From an uncultured Collinsella sp. (GTDB lineage: Bacteria; Actinomycetota; Coriobacteriia; Coriobacteriales; Coriobacteriaceae), in the NCBI GenBank assembly GCA_900555765.1, contig USMA01000042.1:1-7421 (forward strand): a DNA stretch of 7,421 nt. The letters are read 5' to 3'. Positions 5,633-7,421 of the stretch are shown one piece after another. The position numbers and the translations under genes are program-made. Within the stretch, counting starts at the first letter, position 1, and each line of letters opens with the position of its first letter. The notes beneath the pieces were generated by a model. It searched no databases. It saw nothing but the letters and a program-made list of their open reading frames with translations, and was not told where the DNA came from.

Positions 5633-6994
5633 ATGGATCTTTCGACTTTGATGCCGCAACAGCTGCAGATCGTCAAAACGCTCGACCGTCCGCTGTTTGT
5701 CTCGGCGGGTGCCGGTTCGGGCAAGACCTTTACCCTCACGCGCCGCATCGTCTACGCGCTCTCGCCCGAATCCGGTCCGTTCGTTGAGCATCTGGACCAG
5801 GTGCTCGCCATTACCTTCACCAAAGATGCCGCGGCCGAGATTCGCGACCGCGTGCGTCGCGCGCTTATCGAAGAGGGTATGGACGAGGAGGCCCTGACCG
5901 TCGACGACGCTTGGATCTCGACCATTCACGGTATGTGTTCGCGCATCCTGCGCGCGCATGCGTTGGAGCTGGGCATCGATCCCGAGTTCACGGTGCTTAC
6001 CGATACCGATGAGCTTATGGATCAGGCTGTCGAGCATGTGCTGGGGCGCGCGACGGCGCCCGATGCCGCGCCTGAGCTCGCCGCCTCGCTTAAGGCCCTC
6101 TACGCTTGGTATCCCATGGCGGGCGAGGGCGGGCCGTTTGGCGCCGGTACCACCATCAAAGGTCTGGTGCGCGACCTGCTGGAGCTATCGAGCCAGCTGC
6201 CGGGCGGCATGGACGATGTGTGCGTGGCGCGCGGCCAGGCCGATACCTCGGCACTCGCCGACGCCTATCGCGCGGCGTTGGGTGCGAGCAAGGCCGCGAC
6301 CGAGAAAGCGCAGGTGGCACTCGATGCCATCGACGCGTTTGAGGCGAGCGGCAAAACCATGGAGGATGTGGCGCGACTCATGATGTCGTGCAGCATGCCT
6401 CGGGCGAGCAAGGCGTTTCCTAAGGAACAGGTGGAGCTGCTCAAGGCCGAGGCTGCCGATGCGTTTATCAATATCGTGCTGGCCTGCGGTGGTCCCGCGC
6501 TCGATGCGCTGGTGGGCCTGGCCCGTTCCGTGGAGGCTGAGTATCGCGCGCTGAAGGCCGGCCAGTCCGCGCTCGATAACAACGACCTACTGCGTATGGC
6601 GTACGAGGCGCTGCGCGACTACCCGGCTATTCGAGCGGCCTATGAGGGTCGCTTTAAGATGGTCATGATCGATGAGTTCCAGGATACCGACCAGATGCAG
6701 GTCGATTTGATCCGTTACCTGACGGGCGCGGGGGAGCGCGCACTGTGCACCGTAGGCGATGCGCAGCAGGCGAGCTACCGCTTCCGTGGTGCCGAGGGCG
6801 AGGTGTTCCGTCGCATGGCCCTTCCCGCTCGGGAATGCGGCCTTCTCCGGCTCGCGCACTGCCGTGCGCAGCACGGCATTGACAAGGCCGGAGGCGCTGG
6901 ATTTTTTAAAGGTGCGGGTCAGCTTGACTGCCTCGTTCACCGCAGCAGAGACAGGCACCTGCATATAGCGTGCCTGTGCCAGCGCGGCGCGTAA
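5633..6994 (+). pseudogene. addA: AddA helicase subunit (UvrD/Rep superfamily), truncated after motif III at about 6820
   Basis: This is the SF1A helicase partner of AddB. Seen in order are Walker A AGAGSGKT (residues 25-32, Lys31), motif Ia ITFTKDAAAEI (60-70), ISTIHGMC (95-102), motif II IDEFQDTD (346-353) and motif III VGDAQQASYRFRGAE (374-388). All the conserved ATP-binding residues of these motifs are present. Homology ends at FRRM(A), residues 392-396. Residues 397-453 are unrelated read-through of the opposite strand's rsmB. A full AddA is about 1100-1250 residues, so motifs IV-VI and the C-terminal nuclease are lost and the product as written cannot be active. No other frame after 6820 resumes the helicase, so this is a break and not a frameshift. 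The ATG at 5633 has AAGGAGG at 5614-5620, 12 nt upstream and overlapping the end of addB, which indicates translational coupling. The ORF end at 6994 is artificial. Confidence 0.9.
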
Positions 6995-7231
6995 GATTTC
7001 CCGCACGGGTGCATCCAGTTTTGCCAGACCCTTGGGCAGAAACTGCTCCAGAATATAGTCCAGCGTGCCGCGATGCTCCAGCACAGTGTAGAAAATGGCA
7101 CTTGCAAAAGCCTTATCCCGGCCTTCCAGCTTCTGGCGCTTGAGCTCTGCGTCCAGCACCAGATTGGAAAAACCGTCCTGCTCCTGCCGTACCAGTGAGG
7201 CGACTGCCGCCGCACGCGGATTTGCGGCCAT
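6587..7231 (-). pseudogene. rsmB: 16S rRNA (cytosine-C5) methyltransferase RsmB, NusB-like N-terminal domain only
   Basis: RsmB (Sun/Fmu) methylates C967 of 16S rRNA using S-adenosylmethionine. The first ~137 residues match its NusB-like RNA-binding domain: the opening MAANPRAAAVASL, then GRDKAFASAIFYTVLEHRGTLDYIL, LDAPVREILRAALAQARYM, PVSAAVNEAVKLTRTF and GLVNAVLRT. The catalytic Rossmann-fold domain, with its SAM motifs and two cysteines, is missing. Beyond about 6820 the frame runs antisense to addA until a stop at 6587, and those ~77 residues are spurious. A full-length protein would be about 430-450 residues. Its ATG (7231-7229) overlaps the fmt stop codon as TGATG, indicating a coupled operon. 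The sequence style recalls Faecalibacterium-type Firmicutes and not the Coriobacteria of the rest of the window; this is judged by eye. Confidence 0.85.
6815..6825. other. Chimeric joint between addA (plus) and rsmB (minus)
   Basis: Helicase coding on the plus strand is good through Met395 (6815-6817). Minus-strand RsmB coding is good from 7231 down to about 6821-6827 (ending AAFPSGKGHA). The two genes are therefore cut at the same place, facing each other. No transposon end, direct repeat or integrase-type site is seen around the point. The exact base cannot be fixed without the parent sequences. A metagenomic or PCR chimera is the most economical explanation. Confidence 0.8.
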
Positions 7232-7421
7232 CAGAGACTATCCCCCGTTTTCAGGCGCAGACCCGCTGCAAAGGCAGTGCCGTCCATGGGCTTTTTTCCC
7301 TCTGGCACGACTACCAGCAGTTGGATAGCACCCTCGCCGCAGGCTACGGTCAGGGGCTGTGTGGCCAGCACGGTGCCGGGGGCTTCGCCATGAGCGGCTG
7401 CCACGCGGCTGGACATCACCT
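7231..7421 (-). CDS. fmt: Methionyl-tRNA formyltransferase, C-terminal ~63 codons, 5' part outside window
   Basis: Fmt formylates initiator Met-tRNA with 10-formyl-tetrahydrofolate. Only the end of the C-terminal tRNA-binding (OB-fold) domain is present. The stretch GEAPGTVLATQPLTVACGEG, followed by a hydrophobic strand, EGKKPMDGTAFAAGLRLKTGD and the stop, matches the usual Fmt ending (pattern PG.V....L.V.CG.G...L....P.GKK.M....F..G). The open frame continues through the right edge. The stop TGA at 7233-7231 shares one base with the rsmB start, the common fmt-rsmB arrangement of Firmicutes. The N-terminal catalytic domain (Asn, His, Asp triad) cannot be checked. Confidence 0.82.
   Translation of the reverse strand, partial: VMSSRVAAAHGEAPGTVLATQPLTVACGEGAIQLLVVVPEGKKPMDGTAFAAGLRLKTGDSL

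Noticed and set aside
4712..6037. A 441-codon open frame on the minus strand spanning the addB end and addA start
   Set aside because: It is antisense to two well-supported genes. GC-rich coding DNA commonly leaves the opposite strand open. The translation has no recognisable motif and crosses the addB-addA boundary.
6587..6817. RsmB continuing through HLALGTTEAVARLLRIAYG on the minus strand, slightly like the RsmB linker
   Set aside because: The plus strand here encodes helicase motifs II and III with precise spacing. The likeness of the antisense translation is coincidental and no RsmB methyltransferase motif follows.
6818..6994. Simple frameshift in addA near 6820
   Set aside because: Neither of the other two plus frames after 6820 shows helicase motifs IV-VI, while the minus strand shows a clear RsmB N-terminus. 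The break is a join and not a frame error.

Overview
The first ~6.8 kb looks like chromosome of a high-GC gut actinobacterium of the Coriobacteriia (Collinsella-like). This rests on my recognition of the proteins and on the GC-rich coding style, not on a database search. The last ~0.6 kb looks like a different organism, an Oscillospiraceae/Faecalibacterium-type firmicute, joined head-on inside a helicase gene.

Layout, left to right. (a) 1-480, minus strand: N-terminal 160 codons of cysteine synthase A (cysK), running off the left edge. (b) 481-733: divergent control region. A good sigma70-type promoter for cysK has a small palindrome lying on its -10 box; a weaker promoter faces the other way. 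(c) 734-1162, plus: an Rrf2-family regulator with four clustered cysteines, divergent from cysK and a plausible redox or cysteine-responsive controller of it. (d) 1163-1302: a short inverted repeat with a GGGGACGGGG-type loop, then a strong 13-bp terminator hairpin that can serve both converging genes. (e) 1303-1668, minus: a four-helix membrane protein of the phage holin 4 / YvlD family. (f) 1669-2006: intergenic, with small inverted repeats and a weak promoter candidate. (g) 2007-2291, plus: a YerC-type TrpR-related HTH protein, closed by a C(UUCG)G tetraloop terminator. (h) 2477-5629 and 5633 onward, plus: an addB-addA pair, the double-strand-break nuclease/helicase that processes DNA ends for RecA loading. 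The genes are 3 nt apart and surely co-transcribed. AddB is complete (1050 aa); AddA is cut after helicase motif III.

At about 6815-6825 AddA homology stops abruptly. The other strand then carries the NusB-like N-terminus of the 16S rRNA m5C methyltransferase RsmB, preceded by the C-terminus of methionyl-tRNA formyltransferase (fmt). The fmt stop and rsmB start overlap (TGATG), as in the usual Firmicutes fmt-rsmB operon. Both addA and rsmB are broken at the same point and face each other, and no mobile element, site-specific recombination site or repeat is visible there. The simplest reading is a chimeric assembly joint; a real rearrangement is less likely.

I see no CRISPR array, tRNA, rRNA, transposase or clear new multi-gene system. 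The most interesting biology is the cysK/Rrf2 control region, the unusual cysteine patterns of the Rrf2 and AddB proteins, and an in-frame 18-bp tandem repeat in addB.
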